DNA of 64,000 nucleotides from Agriotes lineatus (GCA_940337035.1 CALNHX010002968.1:98406-162405), one strand, 5' to 3'. Positions 10,968 through 23,800 are shown, counted from the first letter of the stretch. Numbers and translations are program-made. Notes: generated from the sequence alone by a model not told the origin.

Positions 10968-13613
10968 GTAGAAGAGAAAATGGCAAACTTTTATGCAGAC
11001 TTACAACAAATCCAAGATGAGCTGAGAGAAGAAAACCAGAAGACGATAATAATGGGGGACTGGAAAAGTAGAGTTGGAAATGATCAATACAAAGGAATGG
11101 GATGTATGGGGGGGAGGGGGGTATGGATAAAGAACCCAAAATAGAAACGGCATAAATATGATAAATTTCTGCAGAAGAAATGATATATTAATCGGTAACA
11201 CACTGTTGGAACAACCATTAGAAGACAGATACACATTTTTGGCAGAAGAAAGAAACGCCAAAAGCTTAATAGACTACATAACTTACACATAGGACTTAAC
11301 GGAGAAGATTAAAAAAAGAAAGAAGCAGAAATAGGAACACAACACAGACTAGTAACAGCAGAATTCCAAGCAAGATTACACAACACTCAAGAAATAAGAA
11401 AAGATAGTAGCCTAACAATACATAAACTTAAAAATACAGAGAGTAAAGAAAACTATCAGATGGACACAGACAAAGAATTTCAAAGAAAAGGGAATATGTA
11501 AACAATATGGACGCTAGAAGAAATATGGAGAGCGTTCACGGAAACACTGAAGAAGGCAGCAGAAAAAATATGTGGCATAAGAAAATGTAACAAACACATG
11601 AAAGCGACAAGCTGGTGGACTGAAGAAATAAGAGTATTGGTAAAAGAAAAGAAGGTAGCTTGGAAAAGGTATTTACAAACAAAAGAAATGGGAGATAAAG
11701 ACGAATACAGAAGAAAAAGAGACAGAGTGAAAGAAGCAATTAAGATAGTAAAAAAGGAATCATGGAAGAAGATGGGAGAAGAGATAACAGAAGTACACAA
11801 AATAAACACAAGGAAATTCTGGACGAAGATAAAAAGGTTAAGAGGAGATAAAAGGAAAAGTATAAAAGCAATAAAAAACAACCAAGGTCAAATACACACA
11901 GATACGAAGGAAATACTAGAAACATGGAAAAAATTCTACAAGAATAAGTATAACACGACAGTAGAATCGGAAGTCAGTAAAACTCAAGAACAAAAAAACC
12001 AGGAACAAACAATTAAGAGGGAAGAAATAGAAGAGGCAATTCAAAAAATAAAAATTGGGAAAGCATGCGGGGAAGACAGCATTGCGCCGGAGATGTTAAA
12101 GAGGCTGGGACAAAAAGGAATAGATTGGTTATGGAAGATTTGCAAACAAGCCTGGGAAGAGAAGGAAATCCCAAGGGACTGGTAAAACAACCTCAAATTA
12201 CTAATATATAAGATAGGATTACAGACACAATGCGAGAACCAGACTAATATGCCTAGCACAAACGAGCTATAAAATATACACGACAATTCTAGAAAACAGA
12301 CTACGGAAACAAATAGAACTAAAACTAAGCAAAGAGCAAGCAGCCTTCAGACCAAATAGGCAAACAATGGACAATATATTTACAATCAGAATTATAATTG
12401 AAAGAAAAATTGAAGAAGGAGAAGAGCTGTACCTAACTTTTGTGGATCTGAAAGCGGCTTTTGATATAGTTGATAGAGGGGAATTATGGAAGACTCTGAG
12501 AGAATTGGAAGTAGACAAAGAATTGATAAATGCAATAAAAAGCACATACGAAACAGTCAGAGTAAAAGTACAACTGGCAGGGCAGAGATCAGATGAATTT
12601 AAAATGAGCAAAAGAATTAAGCAAGGAGACAGCCTAAGCACCTTACTATTTTTAACTATAATACACAAGATAATCAAACAAATAAAAGAAAAACACAACC
12701 GACTGGATACAGTAATAGGACACAGGAACCTAGAAGCAATAAAAATAAGCAGTCTCTTATACGCAGATGATGTCATACTAATATCAAGCACTATAAACAA
12801 AATGCAAAGGCTGGTAAACGCATGGACCGAGGAGACAGAAAACATGAAAATGGAAATAAACATTAGTAAAACCAAGACCATGATAGTAAATGAAAAACAT
12901 AAAGGGGACCAAAACAATAAGGACATAAAATGTAAAAACATGAAACTAGAAAGAGTATCGACGTATGAATTCCTAGGAAGTATATAACAGAAGATGTAAA
13001 AATGGAGGCTGAAATAGTAAATAGAGCAAACAAAGCGACGAGAATTTACTATACATTAAATAAAACGATACTAGGACACAAAGATATAGACATAGAGGTG
13101 AAAAAGAAAATAAACAACATGATAACAATACCAAAAATAACCTATGTTTGCGAAAGTTGGACACTTAGAATGATAGACGAACCTAAAATAACGGCAATGG
13201 AAATGAAACACCTTAGGAAAATGGCAGGAAAAACTAAGTGGGACGGAATAAAAAATGTACACATAAACAGGAACCTATACTAGAAAAAATAAAAAAGAAG
13301 CAACTAAACTGGTACGCGCATACAGTAAGAATGGAACCGAGAAGAATGGCGAGAAGAATAATGGAAGCGGGAAAACCCATAAAAAGCAAAGAGGCAGACC
13401 CAGAAAGAAATGGCTGGATCAAATCAGAGAAATAGGAGCAGAAAGGGGAGTGACAATGGAGGAAATGAAAACAATACCGAGAGGACAGGAGATGGAAAAA
13501 ATGGATACAGGACTAGAGACCGCCATCCGACGCCCGAAAGGCATCAAGGATTAGAGAAGAAGAAGAAGAAGAAGAAGAAGAAGAAGAAGAAGAAGAAGAA
13601 GAAGAAGAAGAAG
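10968..13613 (+). pseudogene. Plus-strand LINE (RTE-like), 5'-truncated, frameshifted
   Basis: A non-LTR retrotransposon starting inside its endonuclease domain (EEKMANFYADLQ, then IIMGDWKSRVG). The reverse transcriptase follows in pieces: GKACGEDSIAPEML near 12060; FVDLKAAFDIVDRGELWKTL, GDSLSTLLFL and the catalytic LLYADDVILISS in the 12367-12987 frame; the C-terminal YVCESWTLR region at 13002-13283; then LNWYAHTVRME. The frame shifts several times and stops occur, so it is dead. It ends in a 59-bp GAA run. Its 5' edge abuts the end of the left 327-bp repeat exactly. Catalytic YADD is intact. RTE-like assignment rests on motif style. Confidence 0.8.
13555..13613 (+). repeat. (GAA)n tail of the LINE
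   Basis: About 19 GAA units directly follow the LINE C-terminus. Short tandem 3' tails are usual in RTE-type LINEs, so this is read as the element's 3' end. Confidence 0.85.
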
Positions 13614-13682
13614 CAATTCTCACCTTCACGATGCTGCAGCTATTTTGTGCACTTATTTCTGGGACGCCATGTATACTGGGAT

Positions 13683-14007
13683 CCTATTTTAGATGGAAAA
13701 TAGATGCTTACTGAAAATAAATTATTTGCAACTATAAACTGGTGATTGGTATGGAAAGTTTGGTTGGTTGACCACCATGTTTCACGGATTTCAATCCTAT
13801 ATGCTTTTATTTCTGGGCATGTATGAAGAGAGAGGTATATGCAACGAAGGTACGTACCATCGAAGTATCCGCAGTCGCAGTGAAAGTGTAGCAGAATAGA
13901 TTTTCCAAAATCCCAACTTAGTACATTATATGAACCTTCTCTTCGCCGCTTCCAAGTTTATGTACGAGATATATTATAATTTTGGAAATGGTGAAGATAT
14001 TTGGGTA
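13683..14007. repeat. 327-bp direct repeat, right copy
   Basis: Second copy of the segment at 10641-10967, starting CCTATTTTAGATGG. Between the LINE's GAA tail and this copy lie about 70 bp of unmatched DNA (13614-13682). Confidence 0.85.
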
Positions 14008-14569
14008 TTATTTCTTAACTGCTAGCTGTCATTTTTGCCCTCGTACTATCTATTTTGTTCGGGGCATTGCACTTCATTTAAGAATTAGGCCAGAGACTAG
14101 GTGGGTCTGGCTAGATGTCGAATATCTTCCGAAACGCAGTCATCTAGCACATCGTCAACGGTATACTGGATCATATCAGGCCTTTGACAAATTACTTTCT
14201 CTACTACCTCAACTGTGGTTTCGGCACCGCATTCGAATTCCTTAACCACACGACCACGCTGGCTTAAAACATCTGTTTATGTGTATTACATTAAACAGAA
14301 TGTATCTAATAATTTTTTTATATGAATTTCTAGATTTCAACGATCTTTTATATTTTTCAATCACAAGGTCACAAGTAATCTAGTAGATCATACTGGCAAA
14401 TGAAAAGTAGACTTGACAACTGCAAAAGGTATGAGTAATAAAGAATACCTTAACTCCGAAAATGTTACGTAGCCTATTTTTGTTTGAAATAGAGTTAATA
14501 GTTATTCCCAATAACTGACATTTATTGTTATGCACTTGAAAGTGTAAATAAATGTAGTTGCTTACAACA
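14008..14569. other. Anonymous DNA
   Basis: No gene recognised; one short plus-strand ORF (13982-14245) overlaps the repeat edge and has no domain. Confidence 0.35.
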
Positions 14570-14877
14570 AAATTCTTCTGTGAATTCTAAATAGCTCCGA
14601 ATCGACCGTAAGTTTATTAAGATGTTTTGCTCTCAGTCTTTTTTTCTTCTGGATGCATTTTTTAACGAAAATTAGTGATCATCATTTCAAGATATTTGTA
14701 TTGATGCATTTCTTCGGTAGTCTCAGTGCCAAGTCGAATGTGTGGGTTGTTGGATTTTATCATGTATTTGGTTTTAGAAATGTTCATATTAAAACCCATG
14801 TATGTGCTGCTCGTGTCAACTTTGAACAACAGTTCTTGTAGGCTTTCTACAGAGTCAGCTAGTAATACAGTATCATG
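14570..14877 (-). pseudogene. LINE reverse-transcriptase fragment, downstream half
   Basis: The minus strand reads LQHDTVLLADSVESLQELLF, then GFNMNISKTKYMI, then QYKYLEMMI. This is the catalytic-motif region and what follows in RTE-like RTs, with the YADD core replaced by LQHD. It is interrupted on its upstream side by the hAT element at 14886-16884 and resumes beyond it (16893 onward) in the same frame. Confidence 0.75.
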
Positions 14878-14885
14878 CTGTAAGT

Positions 14886-16884
14886 CAGGGCTGTCCAACT
14901 TCAAGGGGCCCAAGGGCCACTGTAAAAAATTTGAAGGTTATGAGGGCAGCATCATAAAATGTGTCGTATGTGACTTTGTGAGAGATTTGTAATAAATATA
15001 AAACGTGTATATTTCAATACCAATTATTATTTATTCAAGAAGCTTAGGTTACATTACAGAAAGCATTGAAACATAAAAGAGATATACAGGGTGTTCCCTG
15101 AGGTAACCGACAAACTTACACCATGTGTTCTAGAGGGGATTCTAAACAAAAAAAATTATATTCACTTTAGGTTAATTCCTTTTTTGAGGCACCGACAAAA
15201 GAAAAAAATTACATCAATTTTTGTAAATTTACGTATAGAGATGTGACGTTTCACCGCCTTACTAAGGGCGTCAAAGATTTATACCTCGGGTTAAGTTCAA
15301 ATCGGAGAAATGCATTCACTCAAATATATATTCGATTAGGAAAAACACCAGATAATTATCAAAACAAATATAATGTTTTTAGCTAGTTACAATGATTAAT
15401 TAAAAATAACTCTGAGTTGTACATTATTTAAAATTAACATGTTCTTCTGGAGCGGTGTGTGGTTTCGTGGGTCGAGCTGCAACCCAATGCACCTGCGAGT
15501 TTTGCGGGTCCCTATTTTTAGTCCGCCGGTACGCACGCCGATTCTTCGGGAAATGGCCTGAGTAGGTCTTTTGTTCCTTCAAACTTGATCTTCCACTCAG
15601 CAGTTGTTGACAGTGATTTTAAGCTGTAATTTTCCGGTAAACTTAGCGCTTTTAAGGGTTACCTGGGGCCGGCTTCAGTGCCTAAATCCTGGTACAAAGG
15701 TTGCTAATACCTTACGAAGGCTAGGCGTCGTTCTTGGAGCAAACGCGGTGTTAAATCCTGCAGATGGAATTTATTCGCCTTGAGCCGGAGAATGATGTTG
15801 ACAATCCCCCGGTAGGGAATTTGCGGGGCGGAGTCGAACGTCGAAGTCCAGGAATTCGCTTTTTAATGCCCAAAAAGGGGCCCTGCAGGTGAGTTTATGA
15901 AGGGCGGCTACAGGGCTCTAGCCGCTCACAAGCGGGGTAGAGGCTGCGATTCGTACAGGTTACAATTATTAGTAAATGAGGTTATGAGGAGTATTTCAAC
16001 TGTCGGGGCGCCGGGACTTGCGTTTAAATCTTAGGCGGTCGGAAATGGCTTTTAAACAGTTTGCTCTGCAAGACAGTATAGCGTATTAAGTCAGGGTTAA
16101 AGCCTCAGGGATTCGATTTCCCAAGAAAGTTCAACATTCAAGGTAAAATCGAATTCTACCGGTCTTGCTCTTGCGGAAAATTTCAACTTCTCGGGCTGAC
16201 AGTACACCACGTCATATCCCTTGAAGCCTGGTCTGGTAAGGGTTGGAGGCCTACTCCGTTAGACAGTTCAGCTTGTCACACCGGAGGGCCAGGTAGAAAA
16301 GGAGGGAATTAGGATCAGGACTGGACAGGATAGGTAATCTCAAGTCGTTGGAACTGGCAGTGCAATCTTCTTTTATACCTTTTCTGCTGCGTTATCGGGG
16401 TACTTGTCCTAGCTTCCACTGTAATACAGGAGCAAGCATTACAGAGATAAGTAAGTTAGATAAAATGACATTTGTTGATAAGTAAAAATTGTCAAAGTAA
16501 TCATTAATTAACAACAATTAACAACTAGAAGAATTAAACACTACCAAAAAACAATCAAAAACAGGTGTCTGATCGCTACAGCGCCCTTCGCATTGGTGGC
16601 AACTGCCAGACTGAGACAACGGACAAGACAAACCTTACATCGGAGGTGGGAAGGACTGTTTCCTAACACAATGTTGCCAGATAAAGTGAAAAATCTTTTA
16701 CTAATGATATATTTTTGTACCTTTGTTCTATGCACCTATTTTAAATTGTTTTCAATTATTTATAATGTATATTCTAGATTCATGTTTTCTGAAAGTATAG
16801 TCTTAGTAATCTATAGATTCACGGGCCGCAAAAATATCATGGCGGGCCGCATGCGGCCCGCGGGCCACATGTTGGACAGCCCTG
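14886..16884. mobile_element. Non-autonomous hAT element, copy 1
   Basis: Terminal inverted repeats start CAGGGCTGTCCAAC at both ends (inverse at 16871-16884), followed inward by GGCCC-rich sequence typical of hAT elements. The 8-bp flanks are CTGTAAGT (14878-14885) and CTGTAAGA (16885-16892), one mismatch. Removing the element rejoins the minus-strand LINE frame. No transposase was found inside, so it would need help in trans. An internal block, 15497-16184, is more GC-rich and absent from copy 2 (47415-48664). Confidence 0.85.
15497..16184. other. GC-richer 688-bp block inside hAT copy 1
   Basis: Relative to the second copy, where CCTGC is joined directly to AACTTC, copy 1 carries these 688 bp. 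Composition differs from the AT-rich flanks. No ORF of note. It is either ancestral sequence deleted from copy 2 or an insertion or capture in copy 1; I do not recognise it. Confidence 0.6.
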
Positions 16885-16892
16885 CTGTAAGA

Positions 16893-17808
16893 TATTAATT
16901 ATTTATCCATTCACTATTACACCTTCCTGGCTTTCGTGCAGAGCTTCTGCAAGTATTTCATCGGAGTATATGTTGATAGGTAACGGTAATAGCACACAAC
17001 CTTGTTCTTTTTTGTGCTCACTAAGAGCAAGTTGCAAATCATTAGGTTTAAAAGAATAACATAACTGCATATCGTCAGCATACATATGAACTTTACAAGA
17101 ATTAATACTTTGGAAAAGGTGACTAGTATAGATGGAAAAGAACAGCGGACCCAATATAGTTCCCTGAGGAACACCCGATGTTGTTAGCGCTTGAGGAGAT
17201 ATCTGATCCCATACTTTTACACACTGCGTTCTGTTACTAAAGTAGCTTATTATTGGATAGATAGAATTTTGTTCTAAACCTATGTAATGAAAAATAGAAA
17301 ATAATAATGAATGAATTAATGTGTCAAAGGCTTTACTAAAACCAAGTAATATCAACAAGGAGAGTTCGCCATAATATGTAGCTTTCAATATGTCATCAGT
17401 AACATTTAATAAAGAGGTTGTGCAGCTATGTTCAGGTTTGAACCCAGATTGAAATTCCGGAATTAGGTTATAGTGTATGAGATGTTCTTGCAGCTGTTCA
17501 TATAAAATCTTTTCAAAAACTTTCGAAAGAACTGGTAAGATGCTAATAGGACGGAGGTCCTTATATGTTTTAGGTTCACTACATTTTGGCAATGGAATTA
17601 TTACAGCCTGTTTCCAGGCATCGGGAAAAACATTCTCAGTAATACAGCAGTTTATAGTATGAGTAATATATTGGACTATTGTTGGACAACACAGCTTAAT
17701 CATATGAGTATTGAGACCATCAAGACCAAAAGATTTAGATTGCAAGTTATTTAATATTTTAAATATAACGCCAGCATCAACTGTACGGAAACGAAATACG
17801 GTATCCAT
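16893..17808 (-). pseudogene. Chimeric ORF joining two LINE reverse transcriptases
   Basis: A 301-codon minus-strand ORF (16903-17808). Residues 1 to about 264 are a CR1/Jockey-like RT: PLPKCSEPKTYKDLRPISIL, EFQSGFKPEHSCTTSLL, SGVPQGTILGPLFFSIYTSH and catalytic MYADDMQLCYSF. From about residue 268 it becomes the middle of an RTE-like RT (EQGCVLLPLPINIYSDEIL, then GVIVNG). After one stop the same frame continues IINI and, across the hAT insertion, LQHDTVLLADS. The switch lies near 17000-17012. The Jockey-like part lacks everything after its YADD region, and the RTE-like part lacks everything before motif QGC. It is a fusion by recombination or truncated insertion, unlikely to be functional. 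Confidence 0.75.
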
Positions 17809-18165
17809 ATTATTTACAGTAGGTATTAGAATTGTAAAAATTTATTAAATCCGGATCATACGTCTGTTGCGGTATACTGTCAATGAAATATTTATGTATT
17901 TCTTCTGGTTTATTTAAGTGAAGAGCAATGTTGTTATTGTTTGAGTTCGAAAGTTGCAAAATTTTCAAATTATTCCAAAAAGATGTATTACTGTTTATGC
18001 TCAAAATGGGCTTTTTTCTCATTGCGTAATGCTGTAGAAGTAAAATTTCGCAAGGTTTTATAGTAATGCCAATGGTTAACATTTTTGGTTTTTCTAAATT
18101 TTGATTTAGCTTTATTCCGTAGTTTCATAAGTAATTTTACATTATCTGTAACCCACGGTAGATAT
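17005..18165 (-). pseudogene. CR1/Jockey-like LINE fragment
   Basis: Upstream of the RT in the chimeric ORF, the minus strand continues with the pre-RT linker of this clade: PWVTDNVKLLMKLRNKA, NVNHWHYYKTLRNFTSTALR, and, after a shift, SFWNNLKILQLSNSNNNN followed by NKPEEIHKYFIDSIP. A frameshift separates this (17810-18082) from the RT frame (17808 downward). No endonuclease domain was found, so it is truncated at the 5' side too. Confidence 0.7.
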
Positions 18166-20394
18166 TATTTGATAATATTTGTGTGCAAGCTTTGCTGGTA
18201 CCGTGTGTTAGTTTACGCAACCTTCTATTTTGGCGAGAGTATGGTATTATATCATTTTACCACAACAGATTGCGTGTCATTGACTTTTAAAGCAACGTGA
18301 GCTGCATAGCTGAGCTCTTTAAAGAGAACAACTGAATTATAAGTTATTAATTAATCCAAACTTGGCTACAGCTACAGCTACAAGCAATAGAGCTAGTTGC
18401 AAAAAACAGCCATATAAAAATTTTACATTTTAGCTGGAAACGATAACTTCCTAAAGTAGTTTGACTCAACCGAATAAGAAAATTATTTTTTAAATGATAG
18501 ATTTGGATTTGTATAAACAGCTGTCGTGAATTAGTAGATTCCATACAACTGAAATTCGCAAATTGCAAAAAGAACAGCAACGAAGAAAAGAAATAAACTG
18601 AAATTAAGAATAACTGCATTAGATGATCAGTTTGAAAAGAAAATTGGCAAGGACAAAATCAACGCTAAGATGAAGAAAATAAATGTGGAAATTACATAAA
18701 GAAGGGAGTGGAAAAATTAAAATCCTAACTTGTAAAATAAGACAAAGTCATTAACGAAACAGTTTTACAAAGAAAAGAAAATCTACGTAGAAAATTATTT
18801 TGAACAAAAATATCCGCTGAGCTCAGAAACATTTTCAACAAAGAGAGTAACGTTTAATGGGAGACTCGAAGAACCCAAGGATAAGAGGTAGATAGCGGTG
18901 TTTAAATTATAACGACAATAAATTGAAAGCTGCAGGAACGCTGCGGAAATGATGAAATATAATGCACACACTTTAGGAGTCAGCGCTACAAAGAGAAAAT
19001 ATTGGGATCAGAATGACAGATATATGCCTAGATATTCGACAGTAAATGAATAAAGAAGTGTTGGAGTAGTTCGGAATATTGACAAGTTTAAAAAATGGTG
19101 CAAATGGTGTTGTTGCTGAATAGCAAGTGGTAATTATTAGTACTGACGCAAAATACTATAAACATTGTAAACGTACGTATATGTACCGACGGAAGCATCA
19201 TAAGAAAACCAATAGGAAATTGGACATGAAGTGATAAATAAATATAAGAGAGGAACATAAATTGTAGAGAAATGATACAATGTTACATAAAACGTCAAAT
19301 GCTGATCGAGCACATGTTATTAAACCATAAATTTTAGTGTGAATACTCGAAAAATTGCCAATAATACAAAGTTGTACAGATGGACGGAATTGGGTACGGA
19401 TTAAAAACTACTGTAAGAGAAATGTAAGTTCTACACACTATAGAAAGAAGAAAGTAACAAGTATGAAAAGATAAATCTGAAAAAAAATCTAAGTAGAGTG
19501 TGGCGATTACAGCAACTAAATTTTCTTTTCGTAGAATTCGCAGATCGCTGACCATCCTGGACAAAGGGTTGCAGCCTAACTGTAATTCTTAACTGTACTT
19601 GAGCCCTAACGGCATTTTATTGCACGAACGCCCTGCCATAGCGGGACTGCGATTCTGGAAAGTACATTCACCCTTTTGAAGATCCAGTTAGCATGGGGAA
19701 CAATGAATTGTTTTATAGTGTTTAATGTAACATCAGATTGTTGAAACCGTGTTTTAAGTTGATGAAGTTCATCTAGTACAAGAATCATTTATAAGCAAAA
19801 GTTATAAACAAATCGCGTACTTCTGCATGACTGCGTCTTCTATCACCGTATCCTATCTTCATCAAGATTTCTATAAGTTCTTTTTCTGTAAGATGCTCCA
19901 TAATTTAGCACTTCGGGCACAGTTTTATGCTTTTGACGTTCGTTAAACAACATAAACTAACCATTGTTTTCAGCGCTCACTAAATCTTCAGTTATCCAGT
20001 TAATACCTACTCCCAATCTTTAATTTACAATAGCGAAGTTATCTTTAGAGATAACTATGGCAAGCGGCATGTCGCTGAATTCTACTTGAAAATACCTTTC
20101 AAACGGTATGCGATTTGACCCCATTCCTATCATCAATTAAGTTGGCTGTACAGCTCCCGACCTGGTCAGTTAAAAAAATAACAAAACTGTGGAATTAATA
20201 GAAGGATTTGTAAACAGCATGCATATTAAATTTTATCGATTTAGCTTGAATAGTTTTGAAATAACAAGGCCGGTTCCATACATTTGATACGCACTGTATA
20301 TATATTTGGGTTAATTATGTACAACTTATTAAATCATACAATAATTATACAACTCTATGTTGCATCCCCATTGCCAACCTCCATGCCTGCTGCG
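18166..20394. other. Anonymous DNA
   Basis: No gene recognised. Lys/Glu-rich broken frames at 18600-18900 could be an old LINE linker but carry no diagnostic motif. A ~48-bp dispersed repeat is at 19586. Confidence 0.35.
19586..19632. repeat. Dispersed repeat, copy 1
   Basis: TTCTTAACTGTACTTGAGCC followed by CTAACGG and, 15 bp on, GAACGCCCTGC recurs at 29705-29755 in the same orientation with few changes. Family unknown. Confidence 0.7.
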
Positions 20395-20800
20395 GATCAA
20401 GGTCCGTAAATATAGCAAGCTTTGAAATATAGGTCATCTCAATAATCGCCATTTATGTGCCCACTGATAATAAATTTGTAGCAAAGCCGTCGCGATTGGA
20501 TTGAGGAACGTCGCAGCTTGTCAGCTAAATGATTGAGGTTAGATAATTTCAAAATGCGAGACCGTTTTTTTTTCGTTTTGTTTGTTTGTTATGGACAAGG
20601 TCTAGGCATGTGGAGTACCAGGTACCTTAGACACCGACTGCTTTGGTCTTGCACCTTTAAATTACATTAACCATTTAAGAAGTGGTTTTCGTGTATTTGG
20701 GGAGACATTTTGGTTAAAAATTGCAATAATTTGCTAGTGGAAATAAATGGGATGACCTGTATTTTCAAGCTTGTTCTATTTACGGACCTTGGTTCTGATC
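20395..20800. mobile_element. MITE-like element with ~47-bp terminal inverted repeats
   Basis: The left arm (20395-20440, containing AAGGTCCGTAAATATAGCAA) and the right arm (20749-20800) are inverse copies with several mismatches. The ~300-bp interior has no ORF. No clear target duplication. It lies just upstream of the gypsy relic. Confidence 0.65.
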
Positions 20801-20859
20801 TGTGCTTGTTTGCGAGCACGTAAATCCAGAGGCGCCGTATAAAATCTCATTGCGAGCTA

Positions 20860-23800
20860 TATGCGGCAAATGGTTGTACGATCGCGGCTTATGGTTTCGA
20901 GATTTATGTATAAATTTCGGTTAACGACACGATTTTACATAGCGTTTCGTTATCGCCGATGTCTCTAAACCCATTATTGGAGACTACTTCTTGGACTACT
21001 ATGAACTCCTCGTGGGCATTTGCAACTATCGGCTTATCGACGGGATCACTGTACTTACCACCCAGGGCCAAGTAGCGGAGAGCGATTCCTGCGTGCTGTA
21101 GATTGAGCTGTTTCCGGACCATCGCCACTGGAACCAAAAAACTAAACCAGGCATGATGCTGGTGTATGCACGACGCTTGCACTTCTCGTATTTAGCAAAC
21201 CAAACCCAGGCGTTTAGCACCGGCCCGACTCAACCAGGGAAAGCAAGAATATCAATCACGGTGCAGATGGAGCGGTGCGTTCTTCCGAAAGTAGGTGGTC
21301 ATCGCCTTTTCACATGGTCCCTAAAAAAAAAACGAGTGCCGACCTTGCCGCGGACTACCGGGACCTTAGGATGAGAACCACCCCCCGACAAGTACCCGGT
21401 GCCACACTTAGAGGACCTTCGCCCAAACCCTCCAAGTAAAGACAATGTTTTCTATCGTGTGTGTGGTGCGGGCTCACCCAAATCCCCGTTGAAGAGGAAT
21501 ACATTTGTAAAACCTCTATTAGCAATCCATTCGGCTTATTTGAGTCATTCGGCCTTCACAACGCAGCTCAGCCTTACTTACCAGCGTTTTGTGGATGAGG
21601 TTGGATTTTCTGTGTTTTTACATCGATGACAATCTGTAGAGTCAGAAACGGAGAAAGAACACCTGCAGTACTTAGAGCAGCTTTTCAACCGCCTAACATC
21701 ATACGGTGTACTTATCAACCCCTCCAATTGTGTTTCCAGAGAACCGACAGTTCAATTCCTTGGTGTTTTTGGTATCAGAACATGGAATTCAACTTCTTCA
21801 GTGAAAATCGAAGCCATCAGTAACGACACGCTCTCAAATACACCGAAAGAACTTTTCCGGTTCTTAGGCACTGAAAATTTTTACAGACGCTTCATCCCTA
21901 AGAATGCAACGACCTGCTTTAGGGCAATATCAAAGGTAGAACTCCAATCATCTAGACAGACGAAGGCATCGCAGCATTCAAGACTTTTGTACTTTTGTAC
22001 CACCATCCTTCAGATTCGAACCTTTGCATATGGAAATAGGGGACCCTTATCAGTTTCAAAATGGTTCAGGTGCTGCCTGAACTGTATCGATAGTTTTTCT
22101 CGCTGGCCCGAAGTCTTTCCGATGGAAAATATCGAAACTGAAGCAGTTGCTCGAAATTTCTTCGCCGGCTGGATTGCAAGATTCGACATGCTTCTACGAA
22201 TTACAACGGATCAGGAACAGATTGTCAAAGAACTCAACACTGCTAGGACCCGTCACCTCCGAACAAGAGCCTATCACCCAGAAGCCAACGGTTTAATCGA
22301 GCCATTCCACAGACAAATTAAGGCAGCTATTCGGTGCCTTTCCATAGGCAATTGGACCGGGATACTATTGGTATTAGTATAGTATGTCGCCACATCGGAA
22401 GAATGTGAAAATTATTATGTATAGTATGTCTCCACATTGTGAAAAGTTAATGCAATAGAAAATTTTAATACACAATACAACAAAAACTCACACAATGATA
22501 CAGTAATCTCAATACAAGGGAAACTTACGAGCTATCTCAGCCAAAACAGCAGTGAATGGCATATTTGCGTGTAGCTTTCTCCACCAGTACTCAGCAAGAT
22601 GCCCAGGCGGAGATTCTCAGAGGTGCCGCTTATCGACCGAATCAGCTTTGCCTTTGTATAGCCTCAATGGCATTCAATTCGCTGCGTGTTTGCAGCAGTA
22701 ACAGGGTCAATGAAATATTGTTGATGGTTGACCGTCTGGTGGATGAACTTGAAGCCAGGCCAGTTGGGATGTTGTTGTATGCCTCTCACTCATCCGACAT
22801 GATTACGTTGTATGATTGGTTGCAAAGTCGCCTCGTTTCGTCGCAGAACATGGAACATTCTGACTTCTTGTCTGCCATCTGCATTCCAATAGACAAGACC
22901 AAATACCCATGGTCCAATCATAAGCTGACCATAACTCTGACGAGGTGGTGGTACTCGGTTTCCGGCCAGCAATCTTCCATAGTTGTATTTCCGTCGGACG
23001 TAACGCATCTTCTAGGAATGTGTTGCTCCTTTTCATAGAAAGCGCTCCTCTAACAACCTGCTTCGTCTTCAGCAGTGGGAGATTCTTCCCCAGAAGTAGA
23101 TAACAGCTAATGCTGCTTTAATTGAAAGTTTTGCGTACAATTTTCCATCCATGCTCACTGTTGCAAAGAACGACCGAGGCTTTCTGGCTCCTGGAATGAG
23201 GCCACGCAACTCGCAACCAACCATGCATTTTTGACTGAACGGAACTTCTTGCACTTAGTACAGCGGAATCCCTGGTATTGCGTTCCAAATGACACATTCT
23301 GTGTGTCGTTAACCAAACCAGTGCAGCCTACGGTTTCAAGTAGGCATTGTTCCATTGTTGTTGGAGATCTTGATTTGCGAGTAAAAAGTGTCGTTGTTTT
23401 GCAAAATCCGTTGCTAGTTCTTCTGTGGCGGTTAAAGTACAGAACTCATGCTCGTAGGATCTTGAGCCATGTCATATTTATTAAAATTTTGATGATTTTT
23501 AATTTTTTTTTAATGTGGCGACGTGGTTTTAGTTTTTTCCGATATGGCAACATACTATACGTAGTAATTTTTAAATTTTTCCTGATATACCGATACTACC
23601 TGCCATACTATTGAGAATTCGTTTATTTTGGAGCGAGGATCTAGAAACAACCACAGAAAAACTTGTTTATGGTGAGCCCTTGCGACTTCCTGCAGATTTT
23701 CTAGTTTCGGGTCAGCGGAACGGGAAACGATAACAAAAAAAATATATTCAAGAACCTATCATATATGAAGTTGGTTATCCGTCAAAATGCTACCAAAGCA

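Noticed and set aside
11480..13422. Several hydrophobic minus-strand ORFs of up to 224 codons
   Set aside because: They are antisense to the plus-strand LINE at 10968-13613, whose RT motifs (YADD, DLKAAFD) decide the strand.
20904..21220. Minus-strand ORFs of 92 and 64 codons
   Set aside because: The plus strand here reads as the gypsy protease-RT junction (SKPIIGDYF, NYRLIDGIT), so these are shadows.
22556..23614. Plus-strand ORFs of 160 and 127 codons
   Set aside because: Antisense to the Merlin transposase relic; only the minus strand gives family motifs.
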